This document shows, piece after piece, positions 25,906 to 34,474 of a stretch of DNA of 46,304 nucleotides (the stretch's first letter is position 1; each line of letters opens with the position of its first letter). The translations under genes and the position numbers were made by a program. Under the pieces are notes generated by a model. That model saw nothing but the letters and a program-made list of their open reading frames with translations, was not told the origin of the DNA and searched no databases. This DNA comes from Bryobacterales bacterium (lineage in GTDB: Bacteria; Acidobacteriota; Terriglobia; Bryobacterales; Bryobacteraceae): assembly GCA_003164035.1 (NCBI GenBank), contig PLRS01000038.1:2612-48915 (forward strand). Reading direction: 5' to 3'.

Positions 25906-27554
25906 GGCGCCGCGACTTCCTCCTGGCCGCGGCCTCCCTCCCCGTACGCGCCGCCGGCCTGGGCTTCGCCCTCACCGATGTCACCGCGCGCGCCGGCATT
26001 CGCTTCGAACACAACAGCGGCGCGTTCGGCGCCAAGTACCTGCCGGAAACCATGGGCCCGGGCTGCGCTTTCTTGGATTACGATGGCGATGGCTGGCTCG
26101 ACATTCTGCTGGTGAACGGCATGGATTGGCCCGGGCACAAGCGCCGCCGCAGCACCCTGCAGCTTTATCGCAACAATCGCAACGGAACCTTCACCGACGT
26201 TACCGAGCAGGCCGGCCTGGCGGTGGAGATGTACGGCATGGGCGTGGCCGTGGCCGATTACAACAACGACGGTTTTCCGGACGTGCTGGTCACGGCCGTG
26301 GGACAGAATCGCCTGTTCCAAAACACCGGCAAGGGCCATTTCATCGACGTCACCGAGAAGGCCGGCTTGGGCGGCCGCACCGCCTTCAGCATGTCCGCGG
26401 TGTGGTTCGATTTCGACCGTGACGGGCACCTGGACCTCTTCGTCTGCAACTACGTAAAGTGGGCGCCGGAGCACGACGTCTTCTGCAGCGTGGACGGCAA
26501 GCGCAAATCCTACTGCACGCCGGAGGCCTATCACGGCGCTACTTGCTGGCTGTTTCACAATCGCGGCAATGGCACGTTCGAGGACGTTACCGCCCACAGC
26601 GGCGTGTTCGATACCTCGTCCAAGTCGCTCGGCGTGGCCATGCTCGATTATGATCGCGACGGCTGGCCGGACCTTCTCGTGACCAACGACACCCAGCCCA
26701 ATAAGCTCTACCGCAACCGCCACGACGGCACCTTCGAAGACGTTGCCGTGCACGCCGACGTGGCCTTCAGCGAAGACGGCAGGGCGCGGGCCGGGATGGG
26801 AATCGACTCGGGCGATATCGACCGCAGCGGCGTCCAGTCCATCGCCATCACCAACTTCGACGGGGAAATGATGGCGCTCTACCGGCCCGGCGCCGACGGC
26901 GTCTACAAGGATATTGCGTTCTCGAGCGGCGTGGGCCCGGCCTCGCTCAACAGCCTTGGATTCGGTTGCGTGTTCTTCGATGCCGATCTGGACGGCAACC
27001 TGGACCTGTTCGCCGCCAACGGCCACATCGACGAGACCGCCCGCAATATGCGCGGCAAGATCGGCTACGCCCAGGCGCCCCAATTATTTCTGAATAACGG
27101 GCGCGGCGTCTTCCGCGATGTGGCGCGCCAGGCCGGCGAAGGCTTTGCCACGCCCAAAGTGGCCCGTGGCGCGGCCTGCGGCGATTTCGACAACGATGGC
27201 GATCTGGACCTGTTGGTCACCACCAATCAGGGCCCGGCTTACCTCTATCGCAACGACGTGACCAACGGCAACCGGTCGCTCCGCCTGCATCTGCGCGGCA
27301 CTAAATCGAATCGCGATGCCATCGGCGCGGTAGCGCGAATCTCGACCCCCGAAGGCACCGAATCCCGCGTGGTGAAAAGCGGATCGAGCTACCTGTCGCA
27401 ATCGGAGCTCGCCTTGACGTTCGGCTTGGGCCGCCGCCAGCGCGCCGAACGTCTGATCGTCGAATGGCCCAGCGGCAGAGTCGACGAGCACGGGCCCCTC
27501 GCGGCGGGCGTTTACCAGTGCGAGGAAGGCTCGAAGCCGGTACAATCCAAATGA
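25902..27554 (+). CDS. Tat-exported FG-GAP/ASPIC (CRTAC1-like) protein
   Basis: A 550-residue secreted protein. The N-terminus RRRDFLLAAASLPVRAAG is a twin-arginine signal. The body is a beta-propeller of FG-GAP/VCBS repeats, each with a calcium-binding Dx(D/N)xDGxxD loop: DYDGDGWLD, DYNNDGFPD, DFDRDGHLD, DYDRDGWPD, DADLDGNLD, DFDNDGDLD. The last ~70 residues (NRDAIGAVARIST ... LTFGLGRRQRAERLIVEWPSG) are an ASPIC/UnbV domain. Architecture and length match CRTAC1-like bacterial proteins, whose roles are poorly known. Its GTG overlaps the regulator's TGA, so it is translationally coupled to the two-component genes, an unusual partnership. Confidence 0.9.
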   Translation: MRRRDFLLAAASLPVRAAGLGFALTDVTARAGIRFEHNSGAFGAKYLPETMGPGCAFLDYDGDGWLDILLVNGMDWPGHKRRRSTLQLYRNNRNGTFTDVTEQAGLAVEMYGMGVAVADYNNDGFPDVLVTAVGQNRLFQNTGKGHFIDVTEKAGLGGRTAFSMSAVWFDFDRDGHLDLFVCNYVKWAPEHDVFCSVDGKRKSYCTPEAYHGATCWLFHNRGNGTFEDVTAHSGVFDTSSKSLGVAMLDYDRDGWPDLLVTNDTQPNKLYRNRHDGTFEDVAVHADVAFSEDGRARAGMGIDSGDIDRSGVQSIAITNFDGEMMALYRPGADGVYKDIAFSSGVGPASLNSLGFGCVFFDADLDGNLDLFAANGHIDETARNMRGKIGYAQAPQLFLNNGRGVFRDVARQAGEGFATPKVARGAACGDFDNDGDLDLLVTTNQGPAYLYRNDVTNGNRSLRLHLRGTKSNRDAIGAVARISTPEGTESRVVKSGSSYLSQSELALTFGLGRRQRAERLIVEWPSGRVDEHGPLAAGVYQCEEGSKPVQSK

Positions 27555-28486
27555 TGCGAATTCCGATCGTGATTTGCCTGGCGGCGAGCCTCTGCTTTGC
27601 CGCTCAGGCGGTGATCTTCGACACCGACATGGGCAACGATATCGACGACGCCCTGGCGCTCGCCATGCTGCACGCATTGAGCGATCGCGGCGAGTGCGAG
27701 CTCATCGGAGTCACCCTCACCAACGGCCATCCGGCGGCCGTCCCATATATAAGGATGGTCAATCGCTTCTACGGCCGCGCCGATTTGCCCGTAGGGGCCG
27801 CGATCAAACAGCTCAAAGGCGGTTCCCAGGATGGCTACATGACGGCCGCGCTGCGCGCCGTTCCCGCCCCTGACGCCGGCCCCGCCGAGCCCGCCCCCGC
27901 GCTGCTCCGCCGTCTGCTGACGGACGCGCGCGAAAAGGTCGTGATCGTGCAGACTGGCTTTAGCACCAATCTGGCCGCGCTGCTCGATTCCCCCGGCGGC
28001 GCCGCCCTCGCCAAAGCGAAGGTTGCGCTGGTGGTCGCCATGGCCGGCGACTTCACCGGCGGCGAACCGGAGTACAACGTCCGCACCGACGTCGCCTCGG
28101 CCAAAGCCGTCTTCGAGCGCTGGCCCACCCCCGTCGTCTTCAGCGGTTTCGAAATCGGCCGCGAGCTCCTGTTCCCCGCGGCCAGCATCGAGCGCGACTT
28201 CGCCTACGCCCGCCCGCACCCCATCGCGGAATCTTACCGCGCTTATCAAAAAATGCCCTACGACCGGCCCACTTGGGACCTCACCGCCGCCCTCCAGGCC
28301 GTGCGCCCGGCGCATGGCTACTTCGGCCTCTCCGAACCCGGCACCGTCGTGGTCGAATCGAACGGAGCCACGCGCTTCGCCCCCGGCCAGGGCGACCGGC
28401 GCTATCTCCGTCTGGACCCGTCCAAACGCGCCCAGATTCTCGAAGTCCTCGCGCTTCTCGCCAGCCAACCGCCCGCCCGGAGATAA
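27551..28486 (+). CDS. Exported nucleoside hydrolase-like protein
   Basis: A 311-residue inosine-uridine nucleoside hydrolase family protein with a signal peptide (about 1-20, MRIPIVICLAASLCFAAQA). Directly after it comes the calcium-binding signature VIFDTDMGNDIDDALALAM (21-39). Further family elements are TGFSTNLAALLDS and VVAMAGDFTGG (glycine/aspartate loop), EYNVRTDVASA (the usual EFN.. motif region) and WDLTAALQAV. It would split ribonucleosides into base and ribose outside the cytoplasm; substrate choice is unknown. The ATG at 27551 overlaps the upstream TGA (ATGA), completing a four-gene coupled unit; a longer frame beginning at 27464 is an overlap artefact. It ends six bases from convergent ruvB. 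Confidence 0.87.
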   Translation: MMRIPIVICLAASLCFAAQAVIFDTDMGNDIDDALALAMLHALSDRGECELIGVTLTNGHPAAVPYIRMVNRFYGRADLPVGAAIKQLKGGSQDGYMTAALRAVPAPDAGPAEPAPALLRRLLTDAREKVVIVQTGFSTNLAALLDSPGGAALAKAKVALVVAMAGDFTGGEPEYNVRTDVASAKAVFERWPTPVVFSGFEIGRELLFPAASIERDFAYARPHPIAESYRAYQKMPYDRPTWDLTAALQAVRPAHGYFGLSEPGTVVVESNGATRFAPGQGDRRYLRLDPSKRAQILEVLALLASQPPARR

Positions 28487-28492
28487 GCCAGG

Positions 28493-29521
28493 CTAAAACA
28501 GCGCCGGCTGGTCCTCGTCCCGCAATTTCCGCTTCACCCCGAAATATTCGTAAGCCCGCTCCGTCGCCACCCGGCCGCGCGGCGTACGGTTGAGAAATCC
28601 AAGCTGGATCAGGTACGGCTCGTAGACTTCCTCAATGGTGTCGGCTTCCTCCGAAATGGATGCCGCGATGGTGCCCACCCCTACCGGCCCGCCCCTGTAT
28701 TTGTCCAGAATCGTCAGCATGATCTTCTGATCGATTTCGTCCAGGCCGAAACGGTCCACGTCGAGCAGGTTGAGCGCGGTTTCCGCTACCGGCAAAGTGA
28801 TCCTCCCATCGGCGCGCACTTGCGCGTAGTCGCGCACACGCCGCAGCAGCCGGTTGGCGATGCGCGGCGTGCCGCGGCAACGCCTCGCGATCTCCGCCGC
28901 CGCGCCCTCCTCCACGCTTACGTTCAGCAGCGCCGCCGAGCGCTTCACGATCGATTCCAACTCCACCGCGCTATACGGGTCCAGCCGCAGCACCAGCCCG
29001 AAGCGCCCGCGCAGGGGAGCCGAAATCAGTCCCTGCCGCGTGGTCGCCCCAATGCCCGTAAACTTCGGCATCGGCAGCGAATGCGTGCGCGCCCCCGGAC
29101 CCACCCCGATCAGAATGTCCACCCGGAAATCTTCCAGCGCCGAGTACAGCATCTCCTCCACGTCCGGCAGCAGGCGGTGAATCTCGTCGATGAAGAATAC
29201 CTGGCGCGCGCGGATGTTGCTCAGAATCCCCGTCAGGTCCAGTTTTTTCTGCAGCACTGGCCCGGAAGTGGTGGTAAACGGCACTTCCAGTTCCTCGGCG
29301 ATGATCGCCGCCAGCGTCGTCTTGCCCAGTCCCGGCGGCCCGTAGAGCAGCACGTGGTCCATGGCCTCGCCGCGCATCCGGGCGGCCTGGATGGCGATGT
29401 CCAGGTTCTCCTTGAGCTTGTTCTGCCCGGTGAAATCGGCCAGCCGCCGCGGCCGCAACCCCACTTCGAATTGCGCGTCTTCGGGCTGGCGATCGCCGGA
29501 AATCAACTGCCGCTCGGGCAT
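28493..29521 (-). CDS. ruvB: Holliday junction helicase RuvB
   Basis: The hexameric AAA+ motor of the RuvAB branch-migration complex. All landmarks are present in the 342-residue protein: [12 protein letters not shown] (22-33), Walker [13 protein letters not shown] (60-71), Walker [10 protein letters not shown] (109-117) with DEIH, sensor 1 [10 protein letters not shown], the arginine finger [26 protein letters not shown], and the winged-helix domain ending [15 protein letters not shown]. It lies 12 bases after ruvA on the same strand; ruvC is not in this window. No anomaly seen. Confidence 0.96.
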   Translation of the reverse strand: MPERQLISGDRQPEDAQFEVGLRPRRLADFTGQNKLKENLDIAIQAARMRGEAMDHVLLYGPPGLGKTTLAAIIAEELEVPFTTTSGPVLQKKLDLTGILSNIRARQVFFIDEIHRLLPDVEEMLYSALEDFRVDILIGVGPGARTHSLPMPKFTGIGATTRQGLISAPLRGRFGLVLRLDPYSAVELESIVKRSAALLNVSVEEGAAAEIARRCRGTPRIANRLLRRVRDYAQVRADGRITLPVAETALNLLDVDRFGLDEIDQKIMLTILDKYRGGPVGVGTIAASISEEADTIEEVYEPYLIQLGFLNRTPRGRVATERAYEYFGVKRKLRDEDQPALF

Positions 29522-29533
29522 TGTGCTACCAGC

Positions 29534-30145
29534 TTACCGTACCAGTTCCAGAGCGCGTCGAAACAGCGTTTCGAAGTCCGCCGCGCCCCCGGCCGGGCCT
29601 AGCGCGCTCTTGGCTTTGCGCACCGCGGCATCCGCCTGCGGACGCGCGCAACCCAGGTTGAGCAGCGCCGAAAGCACGTCCTGATCGACGGCCGAAAGCG
29701 CCGCCGGCGGAGCGCCCGCCCCGTCGCCTGCATCCGTTGAAACCGCCGGCAGCTTGTCGCGCAGCTCCAGCACCATCCGTTCGGCGGTCTTCTTTCCCAC
29801 TCCGGGAATGCGCACCAGCCGGTCTACCTCGCCCCGCTGGATGGCGCGAATCAAATCCGGCGCCGCCAGGCCGGAAAGCACCTTCACCGCCAGCGTCGGC
29901 CCGATCCCGCTCACCCCGATCAGCTTCTCGAACAGCGTCTTCTCGTCCGCCGTCAGGAATCCGTACAGCGCCAGCGCGTCTTCCCGAACGTGGGTGTGGA
30001 TGCGCAGCCGCACCTCCGCCCCCGCATCCGGCAAATGCGTAAACGTCGACACCGGAATCGCCACGTCATAGCCCACCCCGCCGGCTTCGACAATCGCCTG
30101 ATTCGGATGCTTCTCCACCAGAACGCCGCGCAACAGTGCAATCAT
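29534..30145 (-). CDS. ruvA: Holliday junction DNA-binding protein RuvA
   Basis: A 203-residue RuvA, which holds the four-way junction for the RuvB motor. Domain I (OB fold) begins MIALLRGVLVEKHPNQAIVEAGGVGYDVAIP. Domain II contains the two helix-hairpin-helix motifs (LIGVSGIGPTLAVKVLSG and LVRIPGVGKKTAERMVLELRD). A Pro/Ala-rich linker leads to domain III (about 155-203), which contacts RuvB. The usual start MI(A/G)xLRG decides for the ATG at 30145; a frame extending to 30232 adds 29 residues unlike RuvA. It is the first gene of the ruvAB pair. Confidence 0.95.
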   Translation of the reverse strand: MIALLRGVLVEKHPNQAIVEAGGVGYDVAIPVSTFTHLPDAGAEVRLRIHTHVREDALALYGFLTADEKTLFEKLIGVSGIGPTLAVKVLSGLAAPDLIRAIQRGEVDRLVRIPGVGKKTAERMVLELRDKLPAVSTDAGDGAGAPPAALSAVDQDVLSALLNLGCARPQADAAVRKAKSALGPAGGAADFETLFRRALELVR

Positions 30146-30228
30146 GAGTGAACCCCATATTACCGCCTGATAGCCGTGGAAAAACCCCGCCGCTTGCGCT
30201 ATCATGCTGCCGAGAGGCGAATCAACCT

Positions 30229-33200
30229 TCACTTTATCGCCATGGTGGCATCCGGCCGAGAGGACGCCCCACCTATGGTTACTACCAAGGGAACAGCCCC
30301 TCCGGTTGGAACGTTGTCGGGAATAAGCACATTGATTTGAATCTCTCCGGAATACACCAAGCCGGCGAAAACGACGTTTGAAGCGGGAACGGGGACGTCA
30401 CCGATCGTCACTGTCACCGGCAGTATGGGACTGGGATAGGGCGGTCCGGTAGGCTGAGTTCCATCCTGTTGCGGAATATTCACAAGACCTTGGCCGGTCG
30501 CCCAGAAAGCCACGTAGGTATTTCTTGCGGCAGGATTGTTATTCGAATTAAAAGTACCGTCACTGTTGACCATCAACGCCTGCCCAGGTCCGTAAGCCTG
30601 GGTGAAAACGCCGGGCGCCGAACTGACGACGGGGATTGTGACGGTGTTCCCTTTGACCTCATTGAACTCGGCCTGAATCGTGGTGGTTGTGGTGCCAGCC
30701 ACCGCGAACGGCACCAATGCATTGACCTGGCCGTCCTGGGCGTAAATCAGGAACGCGGCGGTGCCGCCGATGTATACGCGACTCCCGGAGAGAAGCGTTG
30801 TCATGCCGGCAACCCCGGTTGGGGGACCCAGCCCAGTGCCTGTTATGGAAACGATCTCGTTCGGCGCTATACCACCCGTCAAGAACGTGGCGGCGTTGAA
30901 TATACCGCTGGCCGAGATCTGTGGCCCGGTGGGCGCGGCGGTACTGACGGTCAGTGTCACCGTGATCGTTGGAGAAGCGATTCCCGGGCTGGAAACCGTC
31001 ACGACCCCCGACGACGAACCCACGGAAAGGCCCGTGGGATTCACTGAGACAGAGAGCGTGGTGGGAACCGATCCGGATGTCGGAGAAGCCAGGAGCCACG
31101 TTGCATTCGATGAAGCCGTCCAGGAAAGCGCTCCGCTGGCCGCGTTTGTGACGGAGATGCTTTGTGCGGCCGGTATCGTGCCACCAATCGTGTAGTTGAA
31201 GCTGAGTGCTTGGGGGGAAACTGCCAACACCCGATTTGTCAGGTTGAACACCGCCGGCGCGCCGACTCCCGATGCGCTCGCCGTAATGGTATAGCTGCCT
31301 GCAACCGCGTTGGCGGTGAAATCGGGTGCCACGGCGACACCCGCACTGTTGGTGGTAACCGTCGCCGATGCCGCGAAAGTGCCGCCGGCGCCTGTCGTCG
31401 GCACGGCGAAGGTTACCGCCGCGTTCGGCACGGGAGTCCCGCTCGCACTGGTCACCGTGGCCTGCAAAGCCGTGCCAAATGCCGTATTGATCGTTGCGCT
31501 CTGCCCCGAGCCCTGGCTGGCAGCGATGCTGATGGGCGGTGCGCCGGCGAACAGGGGGGCGGAGGAAAGCGAGATGGCGCCATCGCCATTGGTGATCGTG
31601 ATCAGCGCGACGCCGGGCGCAGCCGCCAGCGGAACTTGAAACGCCAACTGCGGCGGCGACGCGATGACATACACCAGAGGCGCGGGCCAATCGACGTTCG
31701 CGCCGTCGGTGACCAGCACGGAGGCTCCGGAATCGAAGGAAACGGAGCCAGTGGCCACCGCGATCGTTCCGGGCGTGAGGGTGGGTGCGTAGCTGGGCGC
31801 GGCGACGTATGCGGCGTTCTGGAACCCGGCCTTCCACGGCGCCTTAGTGTGGTCGTAAGCGCCGATGTCCGGGGCGGATCCCGAGTAGCCGTTGGTATAG
31901 GGCGGGATCGCCAACCCTGCGGCGATCGCCGGCGAGGTGGGCTTCAACTGGAAGTTGTAGGTCGCCGGATCGATGAATTGGGGGTTGGTGCCAGGAAGGA
32001 TGTTGTTGGTCATGACCGCGCCGACCGGGGTCGCCTGGAGCGGACCGACGAAGATGTTGTTCTGAATCGCCGTACCTGCGAGCTGGCCATCGCCGTAAGG
32101 AGTAAAGCTGCTGCCGGAGCCAGCGAAGGTGTTATTGTAAAGCCGCTCGTTGGTGCTCGGACTGTTCATGACAAGCCCCCATTGCGTATTCCAGACCACG
32201 TTGTGATGGACGATAAAGTTGCTGCTCCCGTTGTCGAGGTAGATTCCCGCCACGTAAACCTCCGGGTTGTTCAGGAGCAACCCCTGACCGTCGTGGCAGA
32301 GGTTGTAGGCGATCTCGGTTCCCATCCCATTCGTCATCCAGGTGTACGTACACCCCAGGTCATTTGTCTGCAGGCCGAAGTCGTAAATCTCGTTATGGAG
32401 GATGCGTCCAGTTCCAAACTGCTGCGTATGGTAAATTCCAAACCTGCCGGAATTGTAAATGGTGTTGTATGCGATGAGGTGCTGGTTTTGCTGCGAAACG
32501 CCATCTTGGCTTGCTCCCGCGAATATTGGCGACGCATAGGTTGGACGGTAGTCGGTATCGCGGATGACGTTGTTGAAGACGCGCTGCCCTGTCCCTTCCA
32601 GGAAGACACCCGTGCCAGAGCTGAACGCTACCGTACTGTTCCGCAGAACGTTATTCGTTCCGCTCAGCAGAACTCCAGAGGCGTAGCCCGCGGAGTACGA
32701 GCCCCGATCTAAGGGAAGTGCAACATGCGCGATGTACTGGCACTGCAGACCATCCAGAACCAGGTACTGGCTCTGGGGATCGGAACTGACGGTCGCTGCG
32801 AACAGAGCGATTCCTTGAACGGTAATATACGAAAGGCCGTTGAGATTGAAGGCGAGCGTCCGGTGCTTGGCTTCCACGGAATGCTGAGAAGGGTTGTCGC
32901 CCAACGGGGTCCAGAAAAACAGGTTCGCTGTGCCGCTATCGCGGAACCACTCGCCGGGTGCATCCAGCTCGGTCAGCTTTCCCGTTAGGAAATAGCCGTT
33001 GTTGGCGCCGGGTACCAGCGAGTCGCCCTGATTGCTGAATGTGAAGGTAACCTTTTGGGGTACCGACGAGCCAATAACCCGCCCGGCCTGCCAGATCCAG
33101 CATGGGCCCAGACAAATATTTAGAGTCGCGCCATTCCAATAGCCAGCGGGCCTTGAAGGCAGATTCACGTCGGAGATGGTCCCCGTCCAAAGGCCCGTTC

Positions 33201-33732
33201 CGCCGTTGACGTAAGAGCCCCCGCTGGTCTGGGCGACCGTGGGGTGCGAAATATCCAGCGTGGTATTCGGCCATCGCGCCTCGATCATCATCTGGCCGTC
33301 GAGGAACACCTGGTTGGCGCCGTCGCCAAGGTCCCACGACATCGGCGCCTTGTAGATATTGCCGTTGGACAAAGTCCACGAACTCGCCGGGATCGCGTCG
33401 GCACCGCTGACGGTCACCGATTCGCCGTTGTAGGGCATGTACGTAATAGGCGCGTACTGGGTCCCGGAGTTCGCCGGTGTCACGGTCTCCCGGTAGACTC
33501 CCGCGCGGATGAACGCCGTATCTCCGGCCACCATGACCGAAGCGGCTTTCTGAATCGTCAGGAACGGTTGGCTGAGGGTTCCAGGGGAACTGTCGGAACC
33601 GCTTGGGGAGACATAGTAGTCGGCCGCCTGGGCTGAGGACGGCCCCAGTAAGCCCACAAGCCAACTGAGCCCCAACAGCGAACCAGCGGGTAGAATGCGT
33701 CGGAACAGAAACGTCCTAAGCGGGATTTCCAT
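30229..33732 (-). CDS. Secreted right-handed beta-helix protein with BACON-like and Solibacter-type C-terminal domains
   Basis: An exported protein of 1,167 residues. The signal peptide (1-36) ends SSAQA and is followed by the DUF1565-type opening DYYVSPSGSDSSPGTLSQPF and a long parallel beta-helix region (about 90-620) with Asn-ladder turns such as NNVLRNSTVAFSSGTGVFLE and IHHNVVWN-like coils. This resembles polysaccharide-degrading or -binding PbH1 proteins. Ig-like repeats follow (about 650-830), then a BACON-like domain (about 836-930, LSWTASSNATWLLASPTSG) and the Solibacter-type C-terminal domain (about 935-1167). A catalytic site cannot be named. The ATG at 33732 starts the signal peptide and has GAGAA upstream; sequence before it is shadow translation of repeats. 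Confidence 0.82.
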   Translation of the reverse strand: MEIPLRTFLFRRILPAGSLLGLSWLVGLLGPSSAQAADYYVSPSGSDSSPGTLSQPFLTIQKAASVMVAGDTAFIRAGVYRETVTPANSGTQYAPITYMPYNGESVTVSGADAIPASSWTLSNGNIYKAPMSWDLGDGANQVFLDGQMMIEARWPNTTLDISHPTVAQTSGGSYVNGGTGLWTGTISDVNLPSRPAGYWNGATLNICLGPCWIWQAGRVIGSSVPQKVTFTFSNQGDSLVPGANNGYFLTGKLTELDAPGEWFRDSGTANLFFWTPLGDNPSQHSVEAKHRTLAFNLNGLSYITVQGIALFAATVSSDPQSQYLVLDGLQCQYIAHVALPLDRGSYSAGYASGVLLSGTNNVLRNSTVAFSSGTGVFLEGTGQRVFNNVIRDTDYRPTYASPIFAGASQDGVSQQNQHLIAYNTIYNSGRFGIYHTQQFGTGRILHNEIYDFGLQTNDLGCTYTWMTNGMGTEIAYNLCHDGQGLLLNNPEVYVAGIYLDNGSSNFIVHHNVVWNTQWGLVMNSPSTNERLYNNTFAGSGSSFTPYGDGQLAGTAIQNNIFVGPLQATPVGAVMTNNILPGTNPQFIDPATYNFQLKPTSPAIAAGLAIPPYTNGYSGSAPDIGAYDHTKAPWKAGFQNAAYVAAPSYAPTLTPGTIAVATGSVSFDSGASVLVTDGANVDWPAPLVYVIASPPQLAFQVPLAAAPGVALITITNGDGAISLSSAPLFAGAPPISIAASQGSGQSATINTAFGTALQATVTSASGTPVPNAAVTFAVPTTGAGGTFAASATVTTNSAGVAVAPDFTANAVAGSYTITASASGVGAPAVFNLTNRVLAVSPQALSFNYTIGGTIPAAQSISVTNAASGALSWTASSNATWLLASPTSGSVPTTLSVSVNPTGLSVGSSSGVVTVSSPGIASPTITVTLTVSTAAPTGPQISASGIFNAATFLTGGIAPNEIVSITGTGLGPPTGVAGMTTLLSGSRVYIGGTAAFLIYAQDGQVNALVPFAVAGTTTTTIQAEFNEVKGNTVTIPVVSSAPGVFTQAYGPGQALMVNSDGTFNSNNNPAARNTYVAFWATGQGLVNIPQQDGTQPTGPPYPSPILPVTVTIGDVPVPASNVVFAGLVYSGEIQINVLIPDNVPTGGAVPLVVTIGGASSRPDATMAIK

Positions 33733-34047
33733 TATGTGTTCTCGCGGGCCGTTCAGTGCACTCCCAACCGGCGCACTTTGGTTCATAGATCTCAGCATAA
33801 TCCACCTGTTCAGATGATTCCCGCTTGCGCTTCGCTGCACGTGAAACCCGCCATCGGCAACGCAGCCAATCCGAGTTGCCATGCCGTACGCATGTCCGTT
33901 TTTCCCCCAGATACCTTCGCCGCCGCGACCGATTCGTGGCGCGGGCCGTCCGGCCTGCCGCGTCGGCTGTCGAGCCGACGTTTCTTGTTGGCATCCACGA
34001 TCGACCGCCGGAGGATGAAGGTGCCGCCTTTGAGACGGACATTCGGG

Positions 34048-34108
34048 GAAAGATCGGGACAGGGGGAGAGATCGGGACGAAAGATCGAGCGAAAGATCGG
34101 GACAGGCT
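34048..34108. repeat. Degenerate tandem repeat, unit GAAAGATCGGGAC
   Basis: About four imperfect copies of (G)AAAGATCGGGAC separated by one to six bases, with variants AGAGATCGGGAC and GAAAGATCGAGC. The last copy runs into the 24-base inverted-repeat unit. It looks like an intergenic degenerate array, not coding sequence. Confidence 0.55.
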
Positions 34109-34121
34109 GAAGCGACACCGA
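34098..34121 (+). repeat. 24-bp unit, left copy of an inverted pair
   Basis: The sequence beginning CGGGACAGGCTGAAGCGAC and ending ACCGA recurs in opposite orientation at 34402-34425 with one mismatch in 24 bases. The two copies bracket about 280 bases of gene-free DNA. Confidence 0.6.
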
Positions 34122-34401
34122 TGAAAGTCCGCGTTCCGGGACGGAGCCCGTGTCCCCGGTGGGGAATTCGGACGGTTCGGATCTGGTTTCGTCCCCGCCT
34201 GGGCCTGCTGACCGCCCCGGGCAGCCCGGAATGAACCGGGAAGCGCCGTTTTCGCCGTTCGGCCACCTTTCGTGCGCCGCGGCGGGGCTTTCATGCGGCA
34301 GCCGCTGAGGTCGCTATGGTGATGGATCGCCGTAAGCGGCGCCGCGACCGCCTAAAATCAGCGTTGAGGCCGGGGTGAGTGTCCCGAGGCTAGGATTTGT
34401 T

Positions 34402-34425
34402 TCGGTGTCGCTTCAGTCTGTCCCG
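34402..34425 (-). repeat. 24-bp unit, right copy of an inverted pair
   Basis: Reverse-complement match to 34098-34121 with a single A/G difference. Orientation and spacing suggest ends of a small non-coding element or two insertions of a dispersed repeat; no target duplication was identified. Confidence 0.6.
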
Positions 34426-34474
34426 CACAGTACCCAGCACACCAATACCTCGTCCCGCCAGCTTGCCGCTACCC

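Larger units (their letters stand above)
33733..34474. other. Gene-free, repeat-bearing intergenic region
   Basis: This 742-base stretch between two large leftward genes has no credible reading frame of its own. It contains a degenerate tandem array around GAAAGATCGGGAC (about 34048-34108) and the inverted copies of a 24-base unit described at 34098 and 34402. The signals of the beta-helix gene must lie at its left end, but no convincing promoter was found. Confidence 0.6.

Noticed and set aside
33735-34266. N-terminal 178-residue extension of the beta-helix protein
   Set aside because: It translates intergenic repeats into Arg/Ser-rich sequence and precedes a perfect signal peptide starting at 33732.
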